64,000 bases of DNA from Ketobacter alkanivorans (GTDB taxonomy: Bacteria; Pseudomonadota; Gammaproteobacteria; Pseudomonadales; Ketobacteraceae). Positions 8,924 to 18,676 of the stretch are shown piece by piece; position 1 is the first letter of the stretch, and the number at the start of each line of letters is the position of its first letter. Under the pieces are notes generated by a model that worked only from the letters and a program-made list of their open reading frames with translations, had not been told where the DNA came from and searched no databases. The translations under genes were made by a program, and so were the position numbers. Location of the stretch: contig NZ_CP022684.1 of assembly GCF_002863865.1 (NCBI RefSeq), positions 1,397,001 through 1,461,000 on the forward strand, written 5' to 3'.

Positions 8924-10258
8924 CTAACGGTTGAATGCAATCCGCTTGCCACGGATATGGGGGTTCACCTCTCCGTTTTCAAACGCTAGCTCTCCGTTTA
9001 CCAGCGTGGCAAAAATCGAAGACTTGAAGAGATATCCGGCAAACGGTGACCAACCGCACTTGGAGTAGAGCTTCTGCTCATCTACGACGGTGGGTGTATT
9101 CAGGTCAACCAGCACCAGATCCGCCCAGTACCCTTCTCGAATGTAGCCCCGTTCGGCGATCTGAAACAGCTCGGCCACGTTGTGGCTGACCTTCTGCACC
9201 ACCTGCTCCAGACTGAACCGGCCTGCATGATAATGCTCCAACATGGCAATCAAGGCATGCTGAACCAGAGGCAAGCCGGAGGGCGCTTTGAAGTAGGTGT
9301 TTTGTTTTTCTTCCCAGGTATGGGGGGCGTGATCGGTAGCCACCACATCGATCAGATCGTTCTTTACCGCATTCAGCAGCGCTTCACGATCTGATGCTTT
9401 TTTCACCGCCGGGTTACATTTAATCAGCGAGCCTTTGGTTTCGTAATCTTCTTCGCTGAAAAACAGGTGGTGAACACAGGCTTCTGCCGTGATCTGCTTG
9501 GCAGACAGTGGCCCTGCTTGCAGAAGGGACAATTCCTTTTCGGTAGTGAGATGCAGAATATGCAAGCGAGTACCAAAGCGCTTGGCCAGAGACACCGCCA
9601 GACTGGATGACTTGTAACACGCCGCTTCCGAACGAATCAGGGGATGGCAGGACATGGGCACATCCTCTCCATATTGTTCGCGATATTTGGCCTCATTTTC
9701 GGTGATCATGGGGGTATCTTCGCAATGGGTCACTACGATGACTGGAGCATTGGCAAAAATACCTTCCAATATTTCCGGCTTATCCACCAACATGTTACCG
9801 GTGGATGCCCCCATAAAAACCTTGATGCCACAAGCCGCCTGCGGATCGAGGTTTTTGATTTCTTCCAGGTTATCGTTGCTGGCACCCAGGTAGAAAGAAA
9901 AGTTAGCCAGGGATTTCTGGGTTGCGCGATCGTATTTATCTTCCAGCGCAGCCCGGTTGATGGTGAGCGGGTTCACATTAGGCATCTCGAAATAGCTGGT
10001 GATGCCCCCCGCCACGGCAGCGGCGGATTCGGTGGCGATCTCACCCTTGTGGGTCAAACCTGGCTCCCGAAAATGCACTTGATCATCAATCATCCCCGGC
10101 AGCAGATATTTGCCCGTAGCGTCGATCACTCGATCCGCAGCTTCAGCGGATAAGTCTGCGCCGATTTTAGCGATGCGCCCATCCTGTATCAGCACATCCA
10201 GCTGCTGAACCTGACCTTCATTGACGACGTGGGCATGGGTAATTAACAGACTGGTCAT
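8924..10258 (-). CDS. pyrC: Dihydroorotase (class I)
   Basis: 444 residues. Cyclises carbamoyl-aspartate to dihydroorotate in pyrimidine synthesis. The metal-binding motif DDQVHFREPGLTHKG, the substrate segment GGITSYFEMPNVNP, and ATDHAPHTWEEK near residue 300 are all class I dihydroorotase signatures. Metal ligand histidines are also visible in VTHCED and ILHLTTEKEL. It is divergent from the PTPS-like gene and not clustered with other pyr genes. The length and intact motifs argue against an inactive PyrC-prime form. Confidence 0.92.
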   Translation of the reverse strand: MTSLLITHAHVVNEGQVQQLDVLIQDGRIAKIGADLSAEAADRVIDATGKYLLPGMIDDQVHFREPGLTHKGEIATESAAAVAGGITSYFEMPNVNPLTINRAALEDKYDRATQKSLANFSFYLGASNDNLEEIKNLDPQAACGIKVFMGASTGNMLVDKPEILEGIFANAPVIVVTHCEDTPMITENEAKYREQYGEDVPMSCHPLIRSEAACYKSSSLAVSLAKRFGTRLHILHLTTEKELSLLQAGPLSAKQITAEACVHHLFFSEEDYETKGSLIKCNPAVKKASDREALLNAVKNDLIDVVATDHAPHTWEEKQNTYFKAPSGLPLVQHALIAMLEHYHAGRFSLEQVVQKVSHNVAELFQIAERGYIREGYWADLVLVDLNTPTVVDEQKLYSKCGWSPFAGYLFKSSIFATLVNGELAFENGEVNPHIRGKRIAFNR

Positions 10259-10364
10259 ATGGCATTCCTATACTGTATGGCTTTCATTGCATGACGTTGG
10301 CAGCGTATTATAACGGATTCGCAACGCATCCGGTCTACACCACAGGAAAAAGGGGCTCAACTTC

Positions 10365-11216
10365 ATGTCCGCACTGTTCGTCAAGCACCTCACCGTTCTC
10401 GATTTCTCCTATGTGCATTTAACCCGAGGCATTTTGGGGGAAAGCTGGATCGTTGATGTGGAACTCTACGGCGAACTGGATCACCAGGGTATGGTGTTCG
10501 ATTTCGGCCACGTTAAAAAGAAGGTGCGAGATGCTGTGGAATCCCTGTTTGATCATAAACTGGTGCTGCCCAAAGGCTTACCAACACTGCAAACCCGCAG
10601 CGTTGATGACGGACTGGAAATCACCTGGCGGGATGCACAGAATCGTCACTATCGTCATTTATCCCCGCTGGAGGCCGTGGAGTGGGTGGACACCGACGAA
10701 ATCACCGCTGATGCACTAATACCTCTACTGGAAGACGCCGCCATGGCAGCCGTGCCCGACAACGTAAGCCGGGTGGTGATCGAGCTGCGCAGCGAGGAGA
10801 TCTCCGGCGCGTTCTATCATTACAGTCACGGCCTGAAGAAGCACGACGGCAACTGCCAGCGCATTGCCCATGGCCACCGCTCCCGCGTCAAGATCCTGCG
10901 CAACGGCAAGCGCGATCCGCTGCTGGAAAAAGCCTGGGCCTTGAAATGGAAAGACATTTACATCGGTACGGAGGAGGATCTCATGTCCCGCCTCACCGAA
11001 GATGGCGTGGATTATTGCCAGTTCGGTTACGATGCGCCCCAGGGCCGCTTTGAATTGACCTTGCCGGAGTCCCAGGTATACCTGATTCCCACCGATTCCA
11101 CGGTGGAATATCTGGCGGATCACATGGCCGCCTGCCTGAAAAAAGACGACCCCGAGCACCAATTCGAGGTGAAAGCCTACGAAGGGGTGATGAAAGGCGC
11201 CATCGCGTTCAAATAA
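10365..11216 (+). CDS. Tandem 6-pyruvoyl/6-carboxytetrahydropterin synthase-like protein
   Basis: 283 residues, about twice a single QueD/PTPS domain. The first half (~1-145) keeps the GMVFDFGHVKK and FDHKLVL elements of QueD and ends with an IELRSEE strand, but has lost the zinc-binding AAH and C-x-x-HGH residues. The second half (~150-283) has the zinc signature (YHYSHGL, then C and HGHRSRV), an IPTDSTVEYLA motif and a final YEG, but lacks the LDH motif. The two halves therefore look like complementary degenerate repeats. It may act in tetrahydropterin or queuosine metabolism; no other queuosine gene is nearby. Confidence 0.75.
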   Translation: MSALFVKHLTVLDFSYVHLTRGILGESWIVDVELYGELDHQGMVFDFGHVKKKVRDAVESLFDHKLVLPKGLPTLQTRSVDDGLEITWRDAQNRHYRHLSPLEAVEWVDTDEITADALIPLLEDAAMAAVPDNVSRVVIELRSEEISGAFYHYSHGLKKHDGNCQRIAHGHRSRVKILRNGKRDPLLEKAWALKWKDIYIGTEEDLMSRLTEDGVDYCQFGYDAPQGRFELTLPESQVYLIPTDSTVEYLADHMAACLKKDDPEHQFEVKAYEGVMKGAIAFK

Positions 11217-11295
11217 CGCCATTTCTTCTATACAATGTGCGGTCCACACTACGTGATTCACGCACCGGTTCGATTTACAGGAAAACACGATCACC

Positions 11296-13212
11296 ATGTC
11301 GATTGATATTACCTTGCCTGACGGCAGCGTCCGCAGCTATCCCCATGCGCTTACTGGCCTGGATGTGGCCAATGACATCGGCCCCGGCCTGGCCAAAGCC
11401 AGCGTTGCCATGTACCTCAACGACAAACTGGTGGATCTGTCTACCAACCTGACAGAGCCCTGCAATATCGCCTTTCTGACCCGCGACAAAGAGGCTGCTT
11501 TAGAGCTGTTGCGCCACGATGCCGCCCACGTCATGGCCCAGGCGGTGAAAGAACTGTTCCCGGAAACCCAGGTGACCATCGGCCCCGCCATCGAGAACGG
11601 CTACTACTACGACTTCTTCCGCGAGGAATCCTTCACTCAGGAAGACCTGCACAAGATCGAAACCCGCATGGCCCAGATCGTGGATCAGGATCTGCCCATT
11701 GTGCGCGAAGTCTGGGATCGCAACCAGGCCATCGCCTACTTCAAGAAAGAGGGCGAGGAGTTCAAAGCGGAGCTGATTCAGGATCTACCGGAAGACGAAG
11801 AGATCTCGGTGTATCGTCAGGGGGATTTCCTCGACCTGTGCCTGGGGCCTCACCTGCCTTCCACCGGCAAACTGGGCAAAGCCTTCAAGATCATGAAAGT
11901 GGCCGGTGCCTACTGGCGCGGTGATTCCACTCGCCCACAATTGCAACGGGTCTATGGCACTTGCTGGCGCGACCCGAAAGAACTGAAAAAATACCTGCAC
12001 ATGCTGGAGGAAGCGGAAAAGCGCGACCACCGCAAACTGGGTAAAGAGATGGGCCTGTTCCACCAGCAGGAAGAAGCCGTGGGCAGCATGTTCTGGCACC
12101 CCAAAGGCTGGCGCACCCGTAAAGCTCTGGAAAACTACATACGCAGTAAAATGGAGCGTAACGGCTATCAGGAGATCGCCACCCCCCAGATCATGGATCG
12201 CAAACTGTGGGAACAGTCCGGCCACTGGGATAAGTACGCCGAAGACATGTTCACCATCTGCACCCACGATCACCGGGACATGGCCATCAAGCCCATGAAC
12301 TGCCCCGGCCACGTGCAGATTTTCAAACAGGGCCTGAAAAGCTACCGTGACCTGCCCATTCGTTTGGGCGAGTTCACCACCCTGTTCCGCAACGAAGCCC
12401 ACGGCGCGTTGCACGGTTTGATGCGGGCCCGCTCCTTCAGCCAGGATGACGCCCACATCTTCTGCACCGAAGACCAGATAAACGAAGAAACCGCCGCCTT
12501 TATCACCATGCTCAATCAGGTGTACAAGGATTTCGGTTACGAAGACATTCGCATCAAGTTCTCCACCCGCCCGGACAACAAAGCCGGTACCGAGGAGACC
12601 TGGGATCGAGCCGAGGCCGCCCTGCAAAACGCCGTGGACAGCCTGGGCCTGACCTGCGAACTGAACCCCGGCGAAGGTGCCTTTTACGGCCCGAAACTGG
12701 AATTCGTATTGAAGGACGCCATTGGCCGTGACTGGCAGTGCGGCACCCTGCAGGTGGATTTTGTCTTACCGGAGCGCCTGGATGCCGAATACGTGGGCGA
12801 GGATGGTAATCGCCATCGCCCGGTGATGCTGCACCGCGCCATTCTGGGTTCGCTGGAGCGCTTTATGGGCATCCTGATCGAATCCACTGCGGGCCATCTG
12901 CCTATGTGGCTGTCACCCCTGCCGGTGGTCATCGCCACCATCACCGACGATGCCCGCGACTGGGCGCTCGAAGTGGCCGACAAGTTGAAAGCCGCAGGCG
13001 TGTACTGCGAACTGGATCTGCGCAACGAAAAGATCGGCTACAAAGTGCGTGAGCACAGTAAAGCCAAAGTGCCTCAGATCTGGGTGGTGGGTAAAAACGA
13101 AGCGGAAGCCCAACAGGTGGCTGTGCGCACATTAGGCAGCAACGGCAACGAGGTAATGGGCATCAACGAGGCGCTGGAAGCCATCGTAACGGCCACCCGC
13201 GCGCCCTTGTAG
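11296..13212 (+). CDS. thrS: Threonyl-tRNA synthetase
   Basis: 638 residues, full length. An N-terminal TGS domain (~1-60) is followed by the SAD editing domain with HDAAHVMAQA. The class II catalytic core has MNCPGHVQIF (zinc site Cys), LRNEAHGALHGLMRAR-type motif 2 and HRAILGSLERF motif 3. The C-terminal anticodon-binding domain ends the protein. A GGAAAACA stretch precedes the ATG. In most gammaproteobacteria infC follows thrS; here cysS follows after 98 bases and infC is absent. Confidence 0.97.
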   Translation: MSIDITLPDGSVRSYPHALTGLDVANDIGPGLAKASVAMYLNDKLVDLSTNLTEPCNIAFLTRDKEAALELLRHDAAHVMAQAVKELFPETQVTIGPAIENGYYYDFFREESFTQEDLHKIETRMAQIVDQDLPIVREVWDRNQAIAYFKKEGEEFKAELIQDLPEDEEISVYRQGDFLDLCLGPHLPSTGKLGKAFKIMKVAGAYWRGDSTRPQLQRVYGTCWRDPKELKKYLHMLEEAEKRDHRKLGKEMGLFHQQEEAVGSMFWHPKGWRTRKALENYIRSKMERNGYQEIATPQIMDRKLWEQSGHWDKYAEDMFTICTHDHRDMAIKPMNCPGHVQIFKQGLKSYRDLPIRLGEFTTLFRNEAHGALHGLMRARSFSQDDAHIFCTEDQINEETAAFITMLNQVYKDFGYEDIRIKFSTRPDNKAGTEETWDRAEAALQNAVDSLGLTCELNPGEGAFYGPKLEFVLKDAIGRDWQCGTLQVDFVLPERLDAEYVGEDGNRHRPVMLHRAILGSLERFMGILIESTAGHLPMWLSPLPVVIATITDDARDWALEVADKLKAAGVYCELDLRNEKIGYKVREHSKAKVPQIWVVGKNEAEAQQVAVRTLGSNGNEVMGINEALEAIVTATRAPL

Positions 13213-13310
13213 CACCGTGCAACCCCGATAGCCAACGGCAATCTCTAAGCTGAGCCTGTTTCCTCCGATTCAGGCTCAGTGTTTTTAACAGCAGGCATTA
13301 GAACAACATC

Positions 13311-14708
13311 ATGACCATACAACTGTACAACACGCTGAAGCAGCAGAAAGAAACCTTCACCCCCATCAACCCTGATGAGGTGACCATGTACGTGTGTGGC
13401 CCCACTGTGTACAACTTTGTGCACATCGGCAATGCCCGACCAGTGGTGATCTTTGACACCCTGTTCCGCCTGCTGCAACGCCACTACCCCAGCGTAAAAT
13501 ACGCCCGCAACATCACCGACGTGGACGACAAAATCAACGCCGCCGCTAAAACCAACGGCGAAACCATCCGCGAACTGAGCGAGCGTTACACCCAGGCCTA
13601 CCATGAAGATATGGGGCAGCTCAACAACCTGCCGCCCACCCTGGAACCCCGCGCCACCGACAACATCGACGCCATGATCGAACAGATTCAGGCCTTGATC
13701 GACCACGGCCACGCCTACGAGTCCGAAGGCCATGTGCTGTTTCAGGTGAGCACAGACAAGCACTACGGCCAGCTCTCTCATCGCAAACTGGATGAAATGA
13801 TCGCCGGTGCCAGCGAACGGGTGGACGACGCCTCCTATAAAAAGGAAGCGGCGGACTTTGTCCTGTGGAAACCCTCCACCGACGACCTGCCCGGTTGGGA
13901 CAGCCCCTGGGGCCGCGGCCGCCCCGGCTGGCACATTGAATGCTCTGCCATGATCAACAAGCATCTGGCCAAAACCATCGACATCCACGGCGGCGGCATG
14001 GACTTAATCTTTCCCCATCATGAAAACGAAATCGCCCAAGGCACCTGCTGCCACGCCGATGGCGAACAACAGTTCGTGCGCTACTGGATGCACAACGGTT
14101 ACCTCAACATTGATGGTCAGAAGATGTCGAAATCCCTGGGCAACTTCTTTACCGTGCGGGAACTGCTGGATCTGTGGCCCGGCGAAGTGATTCGCTACGC
14201 CCTGTTCACCGCTCACTATCGCAAGCCGCTGGACTGGACCAAAGATCTGCTTTCCAGCGCCAAATCCAGCCTGGATCGGCTCTACGGTGCCCTACGCGAT
14301 GCCCCGCTGGCGGTGGACACCAGCCTGAGCCACCCCCAACTGGAGGAATTGGAACGCCTCCTGATGGATGACCTTGCCACCCCCCAGGTGTTGGCGGTAC
14401 TGCACGCCCTGGCCGGTGACATCAACAAGGCCAGCGGCCAAGAGAAGCTGCTGCTGCAACAGGTTCTGCGCAAAGCTGGCAGCTTCATCGGCCTGTTGGA
14501 TAGGGATGCGGAGGCCTGGTTCAAATGGCAACCGGCCAGCCAGCAGGGAGGCCTCAGCGACGACGCCATTGAAACCCTGATCCAGGAGCGGGTGAACGCC
14601 AAGGCAAATAAGAACTTCGCCAGGGCAGATGAAATCCGCACCGAGCTTAAAGATCAGGGCATTACTCTGGAAGACTCAAAAGATGGCACGCGCTGGACCC
14701 GGGACTGA
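13311..14708 (+). CDS. cysS: Cysteinyl-tRNA synthetase
   Basis: 465 residues. A class I synthetase with the HIGH-type motif inside CGPTVYNFVHIGNAR (the Cys is a zinc ligand). Further zinc ligands are in WHIECSAM and HHENEIAQ, and the KMSKS motif is KMSKSLGNFF. The DALR-type C-terminal domain is present. It lies downstream of thrS in the same direction and may be co-transcribed; the 98-base gap holds no recognisable terminator or T-box. Confidence 0.97.
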   Translation: MTIQLYNTLKQQKETFTPINPDEVTMYVCGPTVYNFVHIGNARPVVIFDTLFRLLQRHYPSVKYARNITDVDDKINAAAKTNGETIRELSERYTQAYHEDMGQLNNLPPTLEPRATDNIDAMIEQIQALIDHGHAYESEGHVLFQVSTDKHYGQLSHRKLDEMIAGASERVDDASYKKEAADFVLWKPSTDDLPGWDSPWGRGRPGWHIECSAMINKHLAKTIDIHGGGMDLIFPHHENEIAQGTCCHADGEQQFVRYWMHNGYLNIDGQKMSKSLGNFFTVRELLDLWPGEVIRYALFTAHYRKPLDWTKDLLSSAKSSLDRLYGALRDAPLAVDTSLSHPQLEELERLLMDDLATPQVLAVLHALAGDINKASGQEKLLLQQVLRKAGSFIGLLDRDAEAWFKWQPASQQGGLSDDAIETLIQERVNAKANKNFARADEIRTELKDQGITLEDSKDGTRWTRD

Positions 14709-14786
14709 CCGGCCCAGCCTAGTAGACCTCAGCAAATCCGCTATACTCATTAAAAATCGATCAGCTCAGGGACAGAGAGCAGTACT

Positions 14787-15617
14787 TTGCCAGCCACCCA
14801 GTCAACATCAAAGCCTATCCCCGGAGCAGTACTCATACTGATCCGGCTTAGCGCTGCCCTGCTGTTGTTCTGGGGCTTGGCAGCCCACGCCGACACCATC
14901 ACGGTCTATCACTACAACCCGGAATCCCAAAGCGACCGCTCCTTGGTGCTGAAAAACACCTTCGACCGCTACTTCCAGGCACATCACAACGTCCAACTGC
15001 AACCGGTAGACGATCGCGACACCTTTCAGCAACAGATCAAGCAGGACACTCCAAGCTTATATATCATGTCTGACTGGCATTACCGTCAATTAGCCAGCAA
15101 CTCACCCCGCCTTGTACCCTATCTGCGGGGGCTAAAAAACGGTCAGGATACCTTTTTCAAATTACTGGTGGGCAAAGGCCCGCTGACATCACAACGGGCC
15201 ACCATCTCTGTTTCAGGCACCGACGACTACGTCACAACCTTATTGCAGGAAATGCGTTTTACCGGTGCGGGGCTTACCCGCCCGCCCAGGTTATTGACTG
15301 TGCCGAAGGACATCGACGCACTGCTGGCCGTAGGCTTTGGTCTGGCAGACGCGGCACTGACCACCGAAAGCAGTTTTGAAAAGCTCTCCCTTCTCTATCG
15401 GAACGAATATCAGCAACTGAAAATTCTCGGTCGCAGCACGCCACAAAAGCGGCTAGTGGTGGTATTAATTGATCACCACCAAACTGCAGTTCAACCGGCG
15501 CTGGATGCATTGGAACACATGAATCAAACCAAGGAAGGCAGGCTGGGTCTCAACCTGCTAGGGCTGGACGAATGGACTCGACTGACAACCACGCAGCTGA
15601 AAGGGGGGCAACCATGA
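14787..15617 (+). CDS. Periplasmic PhnD/SBP-like solute-binding protein
   Basis: 276 residues if started at the TTG at 14787 (GAGAG upstream); no ATG is available, so the start is uncertain. A hydrophobic signal segment (LILIRLSAALLLFWGLA) ends at AHA-DT, a likely signal peptidase I site. The mature part resembles PhnD/phosphonate-type periplasmic binding proteins (an ISVSGTDDYVTTLLQEM segment and an ALTTESSFEKL segment). Its stop overlaps the start of the next gene (ATGA), so the two are coupled. No ABC permease or ATPase is nearby. Ligand unknown. Confidence 0.6.
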   Translation: MPATQSTSKPIPGAVLILIRLSAALLLFWGLAAHADTITVYHYNPESQSDRSLVLKNTFDRYFQAHHNVQLQPVDDRDTFQQQIKQDTPSLYIMSDWHYRQLASNSPRLVPYLRGLKNGQDTFFKLLVGKGPLTSQRATISVSGTDDYVTTLLQEMRFTGAGLTRPPRLLTVPKDIDALLAVGFGLADAALTTESSFEKLSLLYRNEYQQLKILGRSTPQKRLVVVLIDHHQTAVQPALDALEHMNQTKEGRLGLNLLGLDEWTRLTTTQLKGGQP

Positions 15618-16558
15618 TCTCAGTAGTTCGGATATTACTGACTCTAACTGTGCTGCAATTGCTGCAAGGGTGTAACACAGCGCCCCAACCGCGACAGGAT
15701 CAAGCCCTGCATCCACTGATACTGGTGGTAAACAGCAACAGATCTGTGCCTCGATATCATATTGCAGAAACCGCATTCAGCGAAGAACTGGCCAGTGAGC
15801 AAATAATGTCAGTCAATCTAGAGGGCGACGAGCAACCAACAGAAACCCTGCAGGATATTCTGAATCACCAAAAATTCGCTGCTATCTATTGCATTGGCGC
15901 TAAAGCGCTAGGCTCTATCGATTATCTGGCACCTGCGGTTCCTGTGATCTACAGCTCCGTACTGAGCTGGCGTCAGTTCCAGCACAAACCTGATTATTAC
16001 GGCGTGACCAGTGAGGTGGCTCCCTCTGCTCAACTGGCCTGGTTCAAACATTTCTTTCCGGAAACAAAAAACATTGGCGTTCTTTACAGCACAGATAATA
16101 GCGCTCTGATTGAGGAAGCCAGTCAACATGCAAACGCCCTATCAATTACCTTGGTCGCTGAGAAAGTTCTCCACCAAACGCCATCCAAAGATCAAATCAC
16201 CAACCTGCTAAACAGGGTTGATGCACTATGGATACTGCCTGATCCCGTTGTGCTGAACACCGAACGGGATACAGTACATCTGTTCGAAATCGCACACCAA
16301 CAACGCAAGGCCGTATTCAGCTATAACAGTTTCTTTATGACCCTGGGTGCCACCCTAAGCATCAATGCAGACCTGGCGACCACAGGGCGCCAAGCCGCAT
16401 TAATCGTGCAATCAGTTAAAGAACGGGGAACAGCAAGGAAAGCGATACAATTTCCAGCAGGTAGCAGCATATCGCTCAACCTCAAGAAAGTTAGCGACAA
16501 CGGCCTTAGTTTAAACGCAGAAGCATTAAATTCAGTAAGTGAACTGCTTGAGCAATAA
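15614..16558 (+). CDS. ABC_sub_bind-type solute-binding lipoprotein
   Basis: 314 residues from the ATG at 15614, with AAGGGGGG upstream. A lipobox LLQGC at residues ~17-21 predicts a lipid-anchored protein. The body matches the ABC transporter substrate-binding family PF04392: an early ILVVNSNRSVPRY strand, FKHFFPETKNIGVLYS, then DALWILPDPVVLN and KAVFSYNSFFMTLGATLSI. In this family such proteins usually sit with a permease and ATPase, but here the partners are another solute-binding protein and a TonB receptor. Ligand unknown; aromatic amino acids or other small molecules are possible. Confidence 0.75.
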   Translation: MISVVRILLTLTVLQLLQGCNTAPQPRQDQALHPLILVVNSNRSVPRYHIAETAFSEELASEQIMSVNLEGDEQPTETLQDILNHQKFAAIYCIGAKALGSIDYLAPAVPVIYSSVLSWRQFQHKPDYYGVTSEVAPSAQLAWFKHFFPETKNIGVLYSTDNSALIEEASQHANALSITLVAEKVLHQTPSKDQITNLLNRVDALWILPDPVVLNTERDTVHLFEIAHQQRKAVFSYNSFFMTLGATLSINADLATTGRQAALIVQSVKERGTARKAIQFPAGSSISLNLKKVSDNGLSLNAEALNSVSELLEQ

Positions 16559-16678
16559 GCGCCCATTAAATCAGGAAATCAGCATTGTCGACTTTATGAT
16601 AAGTTGCCAGATCACTGATCCAGCAACATACGCTAACTTCCTATCAGCCGAAAGTGTACAACCGACAACTCCTAATCA

Positions 16679-18661
16679 CTAATCAAGCGTCAAATTGAAC
16701 GCCAACATCAAGCTCCGCCCTGCCGAAGGAAAATCAGACATGCCATTGTCGGTCACATCACGGGATGGATTGACAAGATCTTCATCAAATAGATTATAAA
16801 TAGAACCGGTTACCACCATATGTTGGCTGTCGCTAAACCAAGAAAGCGCCATATCTACCGCCGTCTGCTCAGGCACGGAACTTCGAATATCGCCTGACTC
16901 CCGCCCCAAGGAACTTTCATACAAGATCCCAGCGAAGGCTTTCCAGTTTCGAGAAAAACGATGATTCATCATGGCGTTCGCTCGATGCAAAGGCACCTCT
17001 GCAACGCGGGCATTTTCCGCTTTGTTTTCTGGATCCTGATAGGTGTAGTTCAGGTTTAAGCTGGAGCCATTCACAAAGCGCACGGCGTATTCCATTTCAA
17101 CGCCCAGCACTTTTAATTCGCCGGAATTCTCGGAGTAATTAACTGCGCCTGCCCCAGCCGTAGGAATGATAGCGTCATCAATACTGTTGTAAAAACCTGT
17201 AATTCGCAGATGACTACGACGCCCAATGACTGAGTTCAGAGTTAACTCCAGGGTATCAATTTCTTCCGGGGTTAAGTCCGGGTTGCCCACTACAGAGTTG
17301 TTATTGGTGTTATACAGTTCTCCGAAGGTCGGTGCCCGAAACGCCGAGCCATAAGACGCTACAAGCTGATGCCGATCCATCGCCTGCCACATCACGCTGG
17401 CACGTGGATTAAACGTCCCCCCAAAATCGCTGTAGCGATCATAACGAGCACCGGCGATCACCCGTAAATTATCAGCAGGATCCCAGATATCTTGTACAAA
17501 TGCCGCCACGATATCTCGACTGTGCTCACCGTTCCAATTCATGGTGTCCGACACATCTATCAGCGGACCCGACCCGCCGTTGCTCCACAACTCTACGTCG
17601 TACTGGTCCTGGTGTTCAAGCGCCACCCCCAGCAACAATTTATTAGCGTCTGAGAGCGTCTTGCTCCACTGCACCTCAGCACCGATCCGATCATGTTTTA
17701 TTGGGCTGCGAAGAAAGAGACCGGGCGTATATTCCCAAGTATTATCAAATTCGAAGTGATCAAAATAGAGCTTGCTTATCAATGACGACTGGGGCGAAAG
17801 CTCGTAATCATGAGCCGCCTCAAGAAAGTATTCCTGATATAGCTGCTCAGAGCCGTCATTCAATACGCTGAATGCCCCCAAATAGTCTCCTGCTTTTCGT
17901 TTAAGGTAGCGCCCCTGAAGACTAAAATCCTGAAACCGCCCTTGGAAGCCAATTTCATAGCGTTGCTGCCAGTAGTCTGTGGTACCGCTACTGCCGAGCG
18001 AGTCGAGAGCCATGTCGGATTTCCAACCATCCGTATTGTAGGCATTCAGGTTCAGCGCGTAATCCCAGTTCTGCGACGTTGCGCCTTGCGCCAAGTTCAG
18101 CTCAGTGGTATCAAAACTACCAGTAGCCAAATGCACCTGTGAGCCAGCAAGGTCCTCTCCAGATTGGGTAACGATGTTAATTACGGCAACAAACGCATTG
18201 GCACCATAGAGTGCAGATCCGGGGCCCCGCACCACTTCAATGACCTGAATGTCTCTCACAGGCATATCGTGCCGACTCAATAACGCCCCACCATTCACCA
18301 AATTATTATTTATCGGGTGGCCATTGATCAGAAACAGCACTTTCTCAGAAAAGTCTGTTTTCACCCCTCTTACTTCCAGCGAGGTAACCCCAACATTGAT
18401 CTGATTGACACCCAACCCAGGCACATGTTTAAGGGCGTCCATCAACGAGCGCGCGCCCATCTGCTGCAGTTGCTCACGGGTGATCACTGTAACGGTCGAT
18501 CCACTTTTATCCACCCGCTCACGGGTCTTCGTGGCTGCCGTGACGTACTGCTCTGCTTGCAACCACTGAATCTCTTCCTGCAAGGCGGGCAGCTGAGCAG
18601 CATGGCCTAGCGGCGCCCCCATCACCAGGGCACCACCTATCATTCTTTTAATTGTGCTCAT
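16679..18661 (-). CDS. TonB-dependent outer-membrane receptor
   Basis: 660 residues. A short signal peptide ending near GHAAQ is followed by a plug domain (TVTVITREQLQQMGARSLMD, then VPGLGVNQ and EVVRGPGSALYGANAFVAVI) and a beta-barrel ending LMLAFNLTLD with a terminal hydrophobic strand. The size and plug are closest to vitamin B12/siderophore-type receptors of the CirA/BtuB class. It lies 15 bases downstream of the DUF917 gene in the same direction, forming an operon, and is convergent with the two solute-binding-protein genes. Substrate unknown. Confidence 0.9.
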   Translation of the reverse strand: MSTIKRMIGGALVMGAPLGHAAQLPALQEEIQWLQAEQYVTAATKTRERVDKSGSTVTVITREQLQQMGARSLMDALKHVPGLGVNQINVGVTSLEVRGVKTDFSEKVLFLINGHPINNNLVNGGALLSRHDMPVRDIQVIEVVRGPGSALYGANAFVAVINIVTQSGEDLAGSQVHLATGSFDTTELNLAQGATSQNWDYALNLNAYNTDGWKSDMALDSLGSSGTTDYWQQRYEIGFQGRFQDFSLQGRYLKRKAGDYLGAFSVLNDGSEQLYQEYFLEAAHDYELSPQSSLISKLYFDHFEFDNTWEYTPGLFLRSPIKHDRIGAEVQWSKTLSDANKLLLGVALEHQDQYDVELWSNGGSGPLIDVSDTMNWNGEHSRDIVAAFVQDIWDPADNLRVIAGARYDRYSDFGGTFNPRASVMWQAMDRHQLVASYGSAFRAPTFGELYNTNNNSVVGNPDLTPEEIDTLELTLNSVIGRRSHLRITGFYNSIDDAIIPTAGAGAVNYSENSGELKVLGVEMEYAVRFVNGSSLNLNYTYQDPENKAENARVAEVPLHRANAMMNHRFSRNWKAFAGILYESSLGRESGDIRSSVPEQTAVDMALSWFSDSQHMVVTGSIYNLFDEDLVNPSRDVTDNGMSDFPSAGRSLMLAFNLTLD

Positions 18662-18676
18662 GTTTTGTCCTGTGCA

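Noticed and set aside
11785..12627. 280-codon antisense frame in thrS
   Set aside because: Shadow of thrS codon usage; no domain pattern.
13213..13310. T-box leader upstream of cysS
   Set aside because: Gap is short and lacks the T-box sequence and terminator.
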